Shown here piece by piece: positions 7,145-16,915 of a stretch of 64,000 bases of DNA. Origin of the DNA: JAKZRT01 sp047518005 (GTDB lineage: Bacteria; Pseudomonadota; Alphaproteobacteria; Rhodobacterales; Rhodobacteraceae). The translations under genes were made by a program, and so were the position numbers. The stretch is taken from positions 6,889-70,888 of the forward strand of contig JAKZRT010000065.1 of the NCBI GenBank assembly GCA_047518005.1. Reading direction: 5' to 3'. The notes under the pieces are model-generated. The model had not been told where the DNA came from. It saw only the letters and a list, made by a program, of their open reading frames with translations, and did no database searches. The number at the start of each line of letters is the position of its first letter. The stretch's first letter is position 1.

Positions 7145-8136
7145 GCAAGACCTATCAGGTCATCGGCATCGGCAATGCGATGGTCGATGTGCTGTCGCAC
7201 ACGAGCGATGAATTTCTGGCCGCCAACGGCGTGGAAAAGGGCATCATGCAGCTGATCGACCTGACCCGTGCGTCCGAACTTTACGCCCAGGTTGGGCCGG
7301 CGATCGAAATCTCGGGCGGATCGGCGGCCAATACAATTGCCGGCATCGCCCTGCTTGGCGGACGCACCGCCTATATCGGTAAAGTGCGCGACGACCAGCT
7401 GGGCGCGATCTTTGCCCACGACCTGCGGGCGCAGGGGGCCGATTACGAAACCGCGCTGGCACCTGCGGATGCAGAGGATGAAACCGGACGTTGTATCGTG
7501 CTGGTCACACCGGACGGCGAGCGGTCGATGAACACCTATCTGGGGGTCACCGAGTTTTTGACGCCCGACGATATCGACGGTCCGCAAATGGCCGATACAG
7601 ACTGGATTTATCTGGAGGGCTACCGCTTTGACGGGCCGCAAAGCCACGAGGCCTTTGCCAAGGCCATCGCCGCCTGCAAGGGCGGTGGCGGGCGTGTGTC
7701 GCTGACGCTCAGCGACCCGTTCTGCGTCGAACGCCACCGCGATGCGTTTCGTGCGATGATCCGCGACCACGTCGACCTGTTGTTTTGCAACCGGGCCGAG
7801 GTGATGTCGATGTATGCGACCGGCGACCATCATGGCGCGATGCGCGCGGCGGCGGCCGAAGTTGCAATTCTGGCCTGCACCGATTCTGCGAACGGCGCTT
7901 TTGTATGGTCAGAGGGTCAATGCCTGCATGTACCCGCGACCAAGGTGCGGGTGGTCGATGCCACCGGCGCGGGAGACCTTTTTGCCGGCGGGTATCTGTG
8001 GGGTCTGACGCAGGGGCACAGCTTGCGGGCCTGCGGGGCCATGGGCTGTGCTGCGGCGGGCGAGATTATCGGCCATATCGGCGCCCGGCCCGAGGCCGAT
8101 CTGAAGAGCCTATTTGCCGATGCGGGTCTGCTTTAG
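7141..8136 (+). CDS. PfkB-family kinase, probable adenosine kinase
   Basis: A 331-residue ribokinase-fold enzyme. It has the N-terminal PfkB signature (SGGSAANTIAGIALLGG, residues 58-74) and the C-terminal ATP/anion-hole motif DATGAGD with catalytic base D279. Length and motifs resemble alphaproteobacterial adenosine kinases, but ribokinase or inosine-guanosine kinase activity cannot be excluded from sequence alone. It is translationally coupled to nth through a 4-nt ATGA overlap. A strong bidirectional terminator follows at 8143. Confidence 0.85.
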   Translation: MSKTYQVIGIGNAMVDVLSHTSDEFLAANGVEKGIMQLIDLTRASELYAQVGPAIEISGGSAANTIAGIALLGGRTAYIGKVRDDQLGAIFAHDLRAQGADYETALAPADAEDETGRCIVLVTPDGERSMNTYLGVTEFLTPDDIDGPQMADTDWIYLEGYRFDGPQSHEAFAKAIAACKGGGGRVSLTLSDPFCVERHRDAFRAMIRDHVDLLFCNRAEVMSMYATGDHHGAMRAAAAEVAILACTDSANGAFVWSEGQCLHVPATKVRVVDATGAGDLFAGGYLWGLTQGHSLRACGAMGCAAAGEIIGHIGARPEADLKSLFADAGLL

Positions 8137-8142
8137 GCAAAA

Positions 8143-8168
8143 AAACGCCCCGTCGAAGCGGGGCGTTT
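8143..8168. terminator. Bidirectional rho-independent terminator
   Basis: AAACGCCCCG (8143-8152) pairs with CGGGGCGTTT (8159-8168) around the loop TCGAAG. T residues follow on the plus side and a run of A (T on the minus strand) precedes it from 8139. It lies between the convergent kinase (+) and cold-shock (-) genes, ending both transcripts. Confidence 0.9.
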
Positions 8169-8188
8169 CTTGAAGTCTGGGCAGATCT

Positions 8189-8395
8189 TCAGACCAGAGC
8201 CAGATTAACCGCGCTTTCGCGGCCATCACGGCCGGCTTCGACGTCGAAGGTCACTTTCTGACCATCGGCAAGCCCGGTCAGACCCGACCGCTCGACCGCA
8301 GAGATGTGTACAAACACATCACGCGCGCCGCCCTCGGGCTCGACGAAGCCATAACCTTTAGTGCTGTTGAACCATTTCACGGTGCCATTGGCCAT
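8189..8395 (-). CDS. cspA: Cold-shock protein of the CspA family
   Basis: A 68-residue single cold-shock domain. Both RNA-binding motifs are present, as KGYGFV (RNP1-like) and VFVHISAV (RNP2-like), preceded by the invariant GTVKWFN. It binds single-stranded nucleic acids as an RNA chaperone. Full length for the family. About 250 nt of non-coding sequence upstream (8396-8644) would hold a long 5' leader, as is usual for csp mRNAs, though I see no specific cold-box. Confidence 0.95.
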   Translation of the reverse strand: MANGTVKWFNSTKGYGFVEPEGGARDVFVHISAVERSGLTGLADGQKVTFDVEAGRDGRESAVNLALV

Positions 8396-8644
8396 CCGCT
8401 GTCTCCTAAAAATATGCTGCCCGCAAAATGCGACAACCCGGCTTAGTCAGCTCTGAATCGAAGAACTGGTGCCAGTATTTAGGCGACAGTGGTCGATAGA
8501 ATGAACGTAGCGAGGCCGATATGGGCGCAAAGTTGGAAAAAATCAAGAATTATCATGCAGGAAAAATTTACCCGGCGATGTACTCGGACCGTTGCCAGCA
8601 CAGTGCGGCTCGGCCATGATCGGTGCGAATTATGGAGCAAACCC

Positions 8645-9100
8645 ATGCGCAAATTTCTGGTTGTGCTGGACGACAGCCGCGAGTGCCTGAACGCGATGCG
8701 CTTTGCGGCGATGCGGGCCGCGAACACGCAGGGCGGGGTGCAAATTCTGTCGGTGATCCCGCCGGACGAGTTCAACCACTGGATCGGGGTGGGCGACATC
8801 ATGCGCGAAGAGGCGCGCGAGCGCATTCATGCGCATTTCGAGGTCTTCGCCAAATGGATGCGCGACCGGCAGGGGGTCGACCCCGAACTTGCGGTGCGCG
8901 AGGGCGAAGCGGTGCCGGAGATTCTGGCGCAGATACGCGACGACAAGGATATCGGAGTTCTGGTTCTGGGCGCGGGCACCGACAAGGGCGGCCCCGGGCC
9001 GCTGGTGACGCAATTGTCCAAAGCCTCGGCCAGCCTGCCGGTTCCGATCACCATTGTGCCGGGGGATCTGTCGAAAGATCGGCTCGAGGCAATTACTTAG
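8645..9100 (+). CDS. Universal stress protein (UspA family)
   Basis: A 151-residue single Usp domain opening MRKFLVVLDDSRECLNAMRFA and closing with the nucleotide-binding-type loop LVLGAGTDKGGPGPLVTQL near residue 112-130. The loop resembles GxxGxnnnG but is imperfect, so ATP binding is uncertain. The frame is open upstream to about 8489. The ATG at 8645 gives the family N-terminus. It lies 209 nt before nfuA, and that gap carries its own promoter, so the two are probably separate transcripts. Confidence 0.88.
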   Translation: MRKFLVVLDDSRECLNAMRFAAMRAANTQGGVQILSVIPPDEFNHWIGVGDIMREEARERIHAHFEVFAKWMRDRQGVDPELAVREGEAVPEILAQIRDDKDIGVLVLGAGTDKGGPGPLVTQLSKASASLPVPITIVPGDLSKDRLEAIT

Positions 9101-9241
9101 GTGCGCCGCGAGGGGCGCGGTATCTTTGGCTCTTTCTGGGTGATAATATCCGCGCCGGAGGCCGGACATCTGCCATGGGCAGGCCCAATCAGGAGGTTTT
9201 CGCCCCGAGCGCTGACTTTGATCGGGGTGACCAAAGCCCGG

Positions 9242-9289
9242 CTTAGAATCGTTCCAAATCTTGACTTGGTCGCACGGCTTGCGCATATC
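9242..9289 (+). promoter_or_regulatory. Probable nfuA promoter with an Irr (ICE)-like box
   Basis: TTAGAA-TCG-TTCCAA at 9243-9257 differs by one base from a perfect inverted repeat and from the Irr/ICE consensus TTAGAA-N3-TTCTAA known from alphaproteobacterial iron control. Four nucleotides downstream a -35-like TTGACT (9261-9266) is followed, after 17 nt, by CATATC (9284-9289). The ATG of the Fe-S scaffold gene is at 9310. Box, promoter and gene function agree with iron control; binding by Irr is inferred. Confidence 0.5.
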
Positions 9290-9309
9290 CATGGTGAACG
9301 GAGGCGAAA

Positions 9310-9870
9310 ATGTTCATCCAGACCGAATCCACGCCAAACCCGGCGACGTTGAAATTTCTGCCCGGCCAAGCCGTGCTGGCGGCGGGCACGGCGGACTTTC
9401 CCAATACCCAAAGCACGGGCAAATCGCCTTTGGCGCAGCGCATTTTTGCCGTGGCTGGGGTGAGCGGTGTCTTTTTTGGCAGTGATTTCATCACTGTGAC
9501 CAAGACCGACGAAACCCAGTGGGATCACGTTAAACCGGCGATCCTGGGCGCGATCATGGAGCATTTCCAGTCCGGGCACCCGCTTATCGAAGGTGCTGAT
9601 CCGGCCCTGTCGGGGCATGCCGAGCACGATGGCGAAAACGGCGAGATCGTGGGACAGATCAAGGAATTGCTTGATACCCGCGTGCGTCCGGCGGTGGCCC
9701 AGGACGGTGGCGACATCACATTCCATGGGTTTGAGCGGGGCGTCGTCTACCTGCATATGCAGGGCGCCTGCGCCGGGTGTCCGTCGTCAACGCTGACGCT
9801 GAAAATGGGCATCGAGAACCTGCTCAAGCACTATATCCCCGAAGTGGTCGAGGTTCGTCCGGTCAGCTGA
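9310..9870 (+). CDS. nfuA: NifU-like Fe-S cluster carrier (Nfu)
   Basis: A 186-residue protein with an N-terminal Nfu_N domain (MFIQTESTPNPATLKFLPGQ, residues 1-90) and a C-terminal NifU domain (113-186). The cluster-binding cysteines are C154 and C157 in GACAGCPSS. It receives a 4Fe-4S cluster and delivers it to apo-proteins. AACGGAGG lies 7 nt upstream of the ATG, and a candidate iron-responsive promoter precedes it. The stop codon shares its last base with the start of tsaB (TGATG). Confidence 0.95.
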   Translation: MFIQTESTPNPATLKFLPGQAVLAAGTADFPNTQSTGKSPLAQRIFAVAGVSGVFFGSDFITVTKTDETQWDHVKPAILGAIMEHFQSGHPLIEGADPALSGHAEHDGENGEIVGQIKELLDTRVRPAVAQDGGDITFHGFERGVVYLHMQGACAGCPSSTLTLKMGIENLLKHYIPEVVEVRPVS

Positions 9871-10532
9871 TGACCGCGGACCCGGTGATTCTGGCCTTTG
9901 ACACCGCGGCCGCGCATTGCGCGGCCGCGGTGCTGTCTGGGGGTCAGGTTTTGGCGGCAGAACATCTGCAAATTGAACGCGGCCAGGGCGAGCATCTGTT
10001 CGGGGTTCTGGAAAGCACACTGGAGGCGGCGCGAATATCCTGGTCTGATCTGACCAGACTGGGGGTTGGCATCGGGCCCGGCAATTTTACCGGTATCCGG
10101 ATTTCGGTCGCGGCGGCGCGCGGGCTTTCGATGTCGCTTGGGATCCCCGCAGTGGGCGTCAGCCTGCTGGAGGCGCTGGCGTTCGGGACCAAGGGCGCGC
10201 TTGTCGCCTGCCTAGATGCGCGCCGGGATCATGTTTATATTCAAGTGTTTAGAGACGGAGTGCCGACCTCAGAACCGTCCCTGACCGGGCTTTCCGACGT
10301 GCCCGACATCGCGGTACCACCAGAGGCCGTCGCGGTGGGTCCCGCTGCGGGCGACGTGGCGGCGCGGCTGGGTCTGATCGAAGTTCCGATGGTCCGGTCG
10401 CCCGCCATCGCCATTGCCGGCGCGGCCGAGGCCGGGCGCGCGGACCCCGACAGCCCGCCGGTTCCGCTTTACATCCGTCCGCCCGATGCCGCACCGCCGC
10501 GCGACCCGGCCCCGGCTGTTTTGGGCGGATGA
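9870..10532 (+). CDS. tsaB: tRNA threonylcarbamoyladenosine biosynthesis protein TsaB
   Basis: A 220-residue ASKHA-fold protein with the N-terminal phosphate-1-like motif ILAFDTAAAHCAAAVL and the conserved block GVGIGPGNFTGIRISVAAARG (residues 64-85). It partners TsaD/TsaE in making t6A37 of ANN-decoding tRNAs and is catalytically degenerate itself. The start overlaps nfuA by 1 nt and the stop abuts the rimI ATG, so nfuA-tsaB-rimI form one coupled unit. Confidence 0.93.
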   Translation: MTADPVILAFDTAAAHCAAAVLSGGQVLAAEHLQIERGQGEHLFGVLESTLEAARISWSDLTRLGVGIGPGNFTGIRISVAAARGLSMSLGIPAVGVSLLEALAFGTKGALVACLDARRDHVYIQVFRDGVPTSEPSLTGLSDVPDIAVPPEAVAVGPAAGDVAARLGLIEVPMVRSPAIAIAGAAEAGRADPDSPPVPLYIRPPDAAPPRDPAPAVLGG

Positions 10533-11021
10533 ATGACCCCGGCCGCTATGGCCCACCTGCACGGCCTGTGCTTTGTCACCCCGCGCCCGTGGTCGCAGGA
10601 AGCGTTCCAAGCCCTGCTATCGGACGAAAAGGTACAGCATATGGTGCGCAAAGGCGGGTTTGTCATGCTGCGGGTCATCGCGGATGAAGCCGAAATCCTG
10701 ACGCTGGCCGTCGCGCCCGAAACCCGCCGCCGCGGCGTTGGAACCGTACTGGTTGCCGGCGCAATGGCGGCAGCGAGATCGGCGGGTGCGGCGCAGATAT
10801 TTCCCGAGGTTTCCGCAGAAATCGATGCGGCGATAAACCATTGCGGGGCCTCGGGATTTGAGCGGGCAGGACGCCGAAAAGGCTACTACCGCGCCCCCCG
10901 GGGTGCCCGCATCGACGCTTTGACATCGGCAAGATTGCTTTGGCGTGTGGTGATTGCCGGGGCGGAAAGGTTAAAATACCTATTGACCCCCCCTGTGCGC
11001 TGCGGTCTGATCGGTAAATGA
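10533..11021 (+). CDS. rimI: Ribosomal-protein-alanine N-acetyltransferase RimI-like
   Basis: A 162-residue GNAT protein. The acetyl-CoA binding motif is at residues 55-67 (LTLAVAPETRRRGVG) and the C-terminal aromatic pattern GFERAGRRKGYYRAPRG is typical of RimI. Its place directly after tsaB is the classical tsaB-rimI pairing. After the usual family end (about IDALTSARLL, residue 132) the frame runs on for about 30 atypical residues. That tail overlaps what looks like the promoter of the next operon, so it may be a late or recently lost stop. Confidence 0.88.
   Translation: MTPAAMAHLHGLCFVTPRPWSQEAFQALLSDEKVQHMVRKGGFVMLRVIADEAEILTLAVAPETRRRGVGTVLVAGAMAAARSAGAAQIFPEVSAEIDAAINHCGASGFERAGRRKGYYRAPRGARIDALTSARLLWRVVIAGAERLKYLLTPPVRCGLIGK
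10983..11011 (+). promoter_or_regulatory. Candidate sigma70-type promoter for the BMP transporter operon
   Basis: TTGACC (10983-10988) is followed after 17 nt by TCTGAT (11006-11011), which matches the -10 consensus at four of six positions. It lies inside the unusual C-terminal tail of rimI and about 90 nt before the ATG at 11099. A 6-bp hairpin (CACCCC 11049-11054 / GGGGTG 11059-11064) is in the leader before the GGGAGG ribosome site. Confidence 0.35.
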
Positions 11022-11098
11022 TCACTGATCAATCTGCTCACTTGACGGCACCCCTCGGGGGGTGGCGGAAATAACAAGTTCCAAACGGGAGGAAAAAC

Positions 11099-12094
11099 AT
11101 GACCTTAACAAAGAAACTTTTGGGCGCTGTGGCCACGATTGCGCTGAGCGCCTCGGCGCTGGCGGCTGAACCGGCGCTGATCTACGATCTTGGCGGGAAA
11201 TTCGACAAGTCGTTCAACGAGGCCGCGTTCAACGGGGCCAAAAGATGGGCCGAAGAAACCGGCGGCACCTATAAAGAAGTCGAAATGCAGTCCGAAGCTC
11301 AGCGCGAACAGGCCCTGCGCCGTTTCGCCGAGGCCGGTATGAACCCAATCATCACGACGGGTTTTGCCTTCAGCTCGGCCCTGGCCGAAGTTGCACCCGA
11401 CTATCCGGACACCAACTTTGTCACCGTTGACGGCTGGGTCGATGCACCAAACGTTCACGTTGTGGGCTTTACCGAGCACGAAGGATCGTACCTGGTTGGT
11501 ATGATCGCGGCGCTGGCGTCCAAGTCTGGCACTGTGGGCTTTATCGGCGGCATGGACATTCCGCTGATCCGCAAGTTCGGCTGCGGCTATGCCCAGGGCG
11601 TCAAGGCGGTGAACCCTGACGCGACCGTGATCTCGAACATGACCGGCACCACGCCGAGCGCATGGAATGACCCGGTGAAGGGCTCCGAGCTGACCAAAGC
11701 CCAGATCGCCCAAGGCGCGGACGTGATCTATGCCGCTGCTGGCGGCACCGGCGTTGGTGTTTTGCAGACGGCAGCTGACGAAGGCATCCTTTCGATCGGT
11801 GTGGACAGCAACCAGAACCACCTGCACCCGGGTTCGGTTCTGACCTCGATGCTGAAGCGCGTCGATGTCGCGGTTTATGCGATGATGAAAGCCGGCGAGG
11901 ACCTTCAGCCCGGGTATCAGGTTCTGAACCTTGCCAACGACGGTGTCGGCTATTCGATGGACGAACACAACGCTGCGCTGATTTCGGCTGACATGGCGGC
12001 GACCGCTGATGCTGCCAAAGCATCGATCATCGCGGGCGATCTGGTGGTTCACGACTATACGTCCGACGATACCTGCCCGGCGCTGGACTTCTGA
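11099..12094 (+). CDS. BMP-family ABC transporter substrate-binding protein
   Basis: A 331-residue periplasmic binding protein of the PnrA/Med/BMP family, which binds purine nucleosides in characterised members. A Sec signal peptide ends at about SASALAA (residue 23). The body opens with the family pattern ALIYDLGGKFDKSFNEAAF and contains VGFIGGMDIPLI. GGGAGG lies 7 nt upstream of the ATG. It heads a four-gene operon with an ATPase and two permeases, the BmpA-NupABC type layout. The preferred substrate cannot be read from the sequence. Confidence 0.92.
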   Translation: MTLTKKLLGAVATIALSASALAAEPALIYDLGGKFDKSFNEAAFNGAKRWAEETGGTYKEVEMQSEAQREQALRRFAEAGMNPIITTGFAFSSALAEVAPDYPDTNFVTVDGWVDAPNVHVVGFTEHEGSYLVGMIAALASKSGTVGFIGGMDIPLIRKFGCGYAQGVKAVNPDATVISNMTGTTPSAWNDPVKGSELTKAQIAQGADVIYAAAGGTGVGVLQTAADEGILSIGVDSNQNHLHPGSVLTSMLKRVDVAVYAMMKAGEDLQPGYQVLNLANDGVGYSMDEHNAALISADMAATADAAKASIIAGDLVVHDYTSDDTCPALDF

Positions 12095-12095
12095 T

Positions 12096-13676
<1,581 letters not shown>

Positions 13677-13679
13677 ACC

Positions 13680-14774
13680 ATGAACGCCATGCCAAAATGG
13701 GCCGATGTGATCCTGATCCCGCTGATCAGCCTGATGCTTGCCGCGCTGATTTCCGCGCTGGTGATCCTGGCCATCGGCGAAGACCCCTGGTTCGCGCTGA
13801 AAACCATGGTCACCGGGTCGCTGGCGTCGACTTATGGCTGGGGCTACACGCTTTATTATGCGACCAACTTCATTTTCACCGGTCTGGCGGTTTCGGTCGC
13901 CTTCCACGCGCGGCTGTTCAACATAGGCGGCGAGGGCCAGGCCACATTGGGTGGCCTTGGGGTGGCGCTGGTGGCGCTTGGCATTCCCTGGCCGCACTGG
14001 GCCTTTGCCCTGCCCGCCGCAGTTCTCAGCGGCGCGATCTTCGGGGCCGCCTGGGCGGCGATCCCGGCGTATCTTCAGGCCAAGCGCGGCAGCCACATAG
14101 TGATCACCACGATCATGTTCAACTATATCGGTTTTTCGCTACTCAACTACATGCTGGTCAACGTATTGCGACCCAAAGGGTCGATGGACCCGGCCAGCGG
14201 CAAGTTTCCCGAGGGCACCCATCTGCCCACCTTTCAGGACATGTTTTCGACCGACACGGTGCAGCTTTTCCGGGGCGCGCCGGTCAACATCACCTTTTTC
14301 ATCGCGGTGGCGGCCTGTTTTGGGGTCTGGTATCTGATCTGGCGCACGCGCCTTGGCTATCAGATCCGCGCCCTCGGCCATTCTGAGACCGCCGCGGTTT
14401 ACGCCGGTATCTCGCCGTTCCGCATTACCATGATCGCGATGCTGATCTCGGGCGGGCTGGCCGGACTGATGGCAATCAACAACGTCATGGGCGAGGCCGA
14501 GCGGTTGATCTTGAATGCGGTCGAAGGGGCGGGGTTTATCGGCATCGCGGTGGCGCTAATGGGACGGTCGCACCCGTTTGGGGTGTTTCTGGCGGCGCTG
14601 CTTTTTGGGTTCCTCTTTCAGGGCGGGGCCGAGCTGAGCCTGTGGACCAACATCCCGGTGCAGCTGATCACCGTCATTCAGGCGCTGGTAATCCTCTTTA
14701 CCGGGGCGCTGGACAACATGGTGCGCATGCCGCTTGAGCGGGTGTTTTTATCCTTCAGGAAGAGGCGTTCGTGA
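13680..14774 (+). CDS. Nucleoside-type ABC importer permease 1
   Basis: A 364-residue permease of the BPD_transp_2 family with about ten hydrophobic segments. The motif FNIGGEGQATLGGLGVAL (from about residue 80) and the cytoplasmic loop GHSETAAVYAGI are typical of the larger permease subunit in BMP/NupP systems. It follows the ATPase by 3 nt, and its stop overlaps the start of the second permease. It pairs with that protein to form the membrane channel. Confidence 0.92.
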   Translation: MNAMPKWADVILIPLISLMLAALISALVILAIGEDPWFALKTMVTGSLASTYGWGYTLYYATNFIFTGLAVSVAFHARLFNIGGEGQATLGGLGVALVALGIPWPHWAFALPAAVLSGAIFGAAWAAIPAYLQAKRGSHIVITTIMFNYIGFSLLNYMLVNVLRPKGSMDPASGKFPEGTHLPTFQDMFSTDTVQLFRGAPVNITFFIAVAACFGVWYLIWRTRLGYQIRALGHSETAAVYAGISPFRITMIAMLISGGLAGLMAINNVMGEAERLILNAVEGAGFIGIAVALMGRSHPFGVFLAALLFGFLFQGGAELSLWTNIPVQLITVIQALVILFTGALDNMVRMPLERVFLSFRKRRS

Positions 14775-15742
14775 TGGATTTCTCAACCATCCTGCAAATA
14801 CTCGATTCGACGGTTCGCCTTTCCATACCGCTGCTGTTTGCCTGCCTGGCCGGGCTGTTTTCCGAACGCGCCGGGATTTTTGACATCGGGCTCGAGGGCA
14901 AGATGTTGTTTGCGGCGTTCTTCTCGGGGGCGGTGGCCTTTACCACCGGGTCGGTCTGGGTCGGGATGCTGGCCGGCATCGCGGCTTCGGTTTCGTTGTC
15001 GATCGTGCATGGGCTGGCCTCGATCACTTTCCGCGGCAACCAACTGATTTCGGGCGTGGCGATCAACTTTCTGGCCGCCGGTCTGACCGTTCTGATCGCG
15101 CAGGACTGGTTCGCACAAGGCGGACGCACGCCGTCGCTGTCCGGTGCTGCGCGGTTCAATGCGCTGACCCTGCCCTTTGCCGATGCTCTGCGCGGTGTGC
15201 CGGTACTGGGTCCGATCTATGCCGAGCTGATCTCGGGGCACACGTTTCTTGTCTATCTGGGCTTTCTGACCGTTCCGGCAACCTGGTGGGTGCTGTTTCG
15301 CACCCGGTTCGGGCTGCGCCTGCGCGCGGTTGGCGAAAACCCTGCCGCAGTCGACACGGCGGGCGTCAACGTGGTCTTGCTCAGGTATCTGGCCGTGGTC
15401 ATCTGCGGCGTGCTTTGCGGGCTGGCCGGGGCTTACCTGGCCACCGGGCTGCAGGCGGGTTTTGTCAAGGATATGAGTGCCGGACGCGGCTTTATCGCGC
15501 TGGCGGCGCTTATATTTGCCAAGTGGCGGCCGTGGTACGCGCTTTACGCGACGCTTCTTTTCGGGTTCCTTCAGGCGCTTTCGCTGCGACCCGATGCGGT
15601 CAAGCTGATGACACGTGTTGATATCCCGGTGCAACTGCTGGACGCGCTGCCCTATATCCTGACCGTGGTTATTCTGGCGGGATTTGTCGGCAAGGCGATC
15701 CCGCCGCGCGCCGGTGGCGAAGCTTACGTGAAAGAGAGCTAG
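14774..15742 (+). CDS. Nucleoside-type ABC importer permease 2
   Basis: A 322-residue BPD_transp_2 permease (NupQ-like) with the family patterns LFSERAGIFDIGLEGKML near residues 30-50 and RAVGENPAAVDTAGVNV in the coupling loop. The ATG at 14774 shares a base with the previous stop; an in-frame GTG at 14771 is the other possible start. Last gene of the importer operon, which ends at a hairpin repeat between this gene and the convergent ornithine cyclodeaminase gene. Confidence 0.92.
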   Translation: MDFSTILQILDSTVRLSIPLLFACLAGLFSERAGIFDIGLEGKMLFAAFFSGAVAFTTGSVWVGMLAGIAASVSLSIVHGLASITFRGNQLISGVAINFLAAGLTVLIAQDWFAQGGRTPSLSGAARFNALTLPFADALRGVPVLGPIYAELISGHTFLVYLGFLTVPATWWVLFRTRFGLRLRAVGENPAAVDTAGVNVVLLRYLAVVICGVLCGLAGAYLATGLQAGFVKDMSAGRGFIALAALIFAKWRPWYALYATLLFGFLQALSLRPDAVKLMTRVDIPVQLLDALPYILTVVILAGFVGKAIPPRAGGEAYVKES

Positions 15743-15776
15743 GCGAATAGTCGGCCAAGCCCGCTGTGCTTCCTAT

Positions 15777-15824
15777 CATCCTTCCAAAATCACTCCGGGG
15801 AGCGCGAGGGGCAGCGCCCCTCGC
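15777..15824 (-). terminator. Dispersed hairpin repeat between convergent genes (copy 2)
   Basis: GCGAGGGGC (15804-15812) pairs with GCCCCTCGC (15816-15824). Read on the minus strand the hairpin is followed by GCTCCCCGGAGTGATTTTGG, nearly the same as the copy at 60235-60282. It lies between the permease gene (+) and the ornithine cyclodeaminase gene (-) and probably ends transcription in at least one direction. Confidence 0.7.
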
Positions 15825-15857
15825 CCCGTAGCGACGCGCGTGCGCGGCGCAAATCCT

Positions 15858-16904
15858 TCAGGTTTTGGCGCGCTGGAGCATGCCGAAAAGGTCGCGCGGG
15901 TCGTCGGGGTCGGCCAGCAGGTCGAGCAATGCGCAGGCGTCGGACGTAAGGTTGTCGCGCACGTAACGCAGCGCGCTGAAGTCTTCGATGGCAAAACCGA
16001 CGCTGTCGAAAAGCGTGATCTGGCGGGCGTCGGTACGTCCGTGATGCGCGCCGGTGATCACCCGCCAGAGCTCGGTCACCGGGTGATCGTCGTCAAGTTG
16101 CTGGATCTCGCCCTCGATCCGCGTCTGGGCCGGGTATTCCACGATAATTTCCGAGCGCAGCAGGATATCGCGGTGCAGTTCGGTCTTGCCGGGACAGTCG
16201 CCACCGACCGCGTTGATATGCACGCCTGCGCCGACCATATTGTCGGTCAGTATCGTCGCATTTTGCTTGTCGGCGGTGCAGGTGGTCAGAATACCCGCCC
16301 CCTCGATCGCCTCTTGGGGCGCTCCGCAGGCCACGAAAGTCAGGCCGGAGCCGTCCAGGTTGCGCGCCATCTTGGCGGTCGCATCCGGGTCGATGTCATA
16401 GGCGCGCACGGTGGTCACACCGCAGATCGCGCGAAACGCCAGCGCCTGGAATTCCGACTGCGCGCCATTGCCGATCATTGCCATGGTGGTGGCACCCGCG
16501 GGCGCCAGTACCCGCGCCGCCAGCGCCGACATGGCGGCCGTGCGGACCGCGGTCAGCACGGTCATTTCGGACAGAAGTACCGGATAACCGGTGGCGACAT
16601 CGGCCAAAAGCCCGAAAGCGGTCACGGTCTGGCGCCCGGACTGCGTGTTCTTGGGGTGCCCGTTGACATATTTGAACCCGTAGACCTCGCCGTCCGAGGT
16701 CGGCATCAGTTCGATCACCCCCTCGGTCGAATGCGAAGCCACGCGCGGGGTCTTGTCAAAGCTCTCCCAGCGGCGGAAATCATCCTCGATATACCCCGCC
16801 ACGCCCCTCAGCATCGTCTCGAGCCCGATGGCATGCACCAGGCGCATCATGTTCTCGACGCTGACGAAGGGCACCAGCGCAAGGTCCGAGGGCAGCGGCG
16901 GCAT
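15858..16904 (-). CDS. Ornithine cyclodeaminase
   Basis: A 348-residue member of the ornithine cyclodeaminase/mu-crystallin family, which converts ornithine to proline with NAD. Visible family features are the substrate-binding RQTVTAFGLLADVATGYP region, the Rossmann turn MAMIGNGAQSEFQALAF (about residue 140) and GVHINAVGGDCPGKTEL. Length and sequence fit the true ornithine enzyme rather than alanine dehydrogenase variants. It starts 11 nt after the arginase stop, so the pair degrades arginine through ornithine to proline. Confidence 0.93.
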   Translation of the reverse strand: MPPLPSDLALVPFVSVENMMRLVHAIGLETMLRGVAGYIEDDFRRWESFDKTPRVASHSTEGVIELMPTSDGEVYGFKYVNGHPKNTQSGRQTVTAFGLLADVATGYPVLLSEMTVLTAVRTAAMSALAARVLAPAGATTMAMIGNGAQSEFQALAFRAICGVTTVRAYDIDPDATAKMARNLDGSGLTFVACGAPQEAIEGAGILTTCTADKQNATILTDNMVGAGVHINAVGGDCPGKTELHRDILLRSEIIVEYPAQTRIEGEIQQLDDDHPVTELWRVITGAHHGRTDARQITLFDSVGFAIEDFSALRYVRDNLTSDACALLDLLADPDDPRDLFGMLQRAKT

Positions 16905-16915
16905 GGGCGGGCTCC

